5,508 bases of DNA. It comes from Candidatus Zixiibacteriota bacterium. Lineage in GTDB: Bacteria; Zixibacteria; MSB-5A5; CAIYYT01. The stretch is taken from NCBI GenBank assembly GCA_023134875.1, contig JAGLUH010000064.1, positions 1-5,508 of the forward strand, in the 5' to 3' direction. Both the position numbers and the translations under genes were made by a program. The notes beneath the pieces are model-generated. The model was not told where the DNA came from, did no database searches, and saw only the letters and a list, made by a program, of their open reading frames with translations. Shown here in pieces: positions 5,460-5,508 of the stretch. The first letter of the stretch is position 1, and each line of letters starts with the position of its first letter.

Positions 5460-5508
5460 TTGGCGCGCAAATTCAGCAAGGACAATCGCTGGCGACGTTC
5501 TGTCACTG
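5460..5508 (+). CDS. Possible start of the next gene (partial, cut by the window edge)
   Basis: After the portal TAA (5442-5444) the same frame stays open to the window end. A TTG at 5460 would give a basic start reading M-A-R-K-F-S-K-D-N-R-W-R-R-S-V-T. A weak CGGGA lies at 5452-5456 and a GGAGAGAA lies about 20 nt upstream inside the portal end. In tailed phages a head morphogenesis, protease, scaffold or capsid gene commonly follows the portal. Only 16 codons are visible, so both the start and the identity are uncertain. Confidence 0.3.
   Translation, partial: MARKFSKDNRWRRSVT

Noticed and set aside
1..5508. CRISPR array, tRNA or rRNA genes, insertion sequence transposase
   Set aside because: No regularly spaced direct repeats, no tRNA T-loop/acceptor pattern, no rRNA signature words and no transposase-like protein were seen on either strand.

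Overview
The window looks like a piece of chromosome from an uncultured, probably diderm (Gram-negative-type) bacterium of moderate GC content. Four host-type genes are followed by one phage head gene. The exported DUF6599 / Tat-exported DUF362 pair, the GYD-domain protein and the hairpin-rich intergenic DNA fit a candidate-phylum lineage such as Zixibacteria or a deltaproteobacterium-like group. That assignment is an impression from gene content and was not tested. All supported genes are on the + strand.

Region 1-2074: two inverted repeats (68-99 and 101-135) lie just upstream of a near-consensus sigma70 promoter (TTGACA, 17 bp, TAGAAT; 141-169). It drives a two-gene operon whose genes overlap at ATGA. 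The first gene is a membrane-anchored or exported DUF6599 protein (231-1178). The second is a DUF362 protein with a twin-arginine signal (1175-2074). Both products should act outside the cytoplasm, probably together.

Region 2075-2399: a non-coding gap holding a run of perfect hairpins enclosed by a 10-bp closing stem (2148-2325). Immediately after it comes an extended -10 sigma70 promoter (2337-2365). This is the most striking non-coding structure in the window.

Region 2400-3670: a small GYD-domain protein (94 aa), then a 10-TM EamA/DMT-family transporter. They may be co-transcribed, since only a short hairpin without a T-run separates them. A terminator-like hairpin follows the transporter.

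Region 3671-4166: about 500 bp without a credible gene. It contains further inverted repeats, an isolated GCCGATAA box and an AT-rich stretch ahead of the last gene.

Region 4167-5508: a complete gene for a phage portal-like protein (425 aa) with a good ribosome binding site. It is followed, in the same frame after its TAA, by the possible start of another gene cut by the window edge. No terminase gene lies upstream; the portal gene abuts host-type genes across the non-coding gap. This could be the edge of a prophage, a remnant, or a domesticated head-gene cluster. What lies past 5508 would decide.
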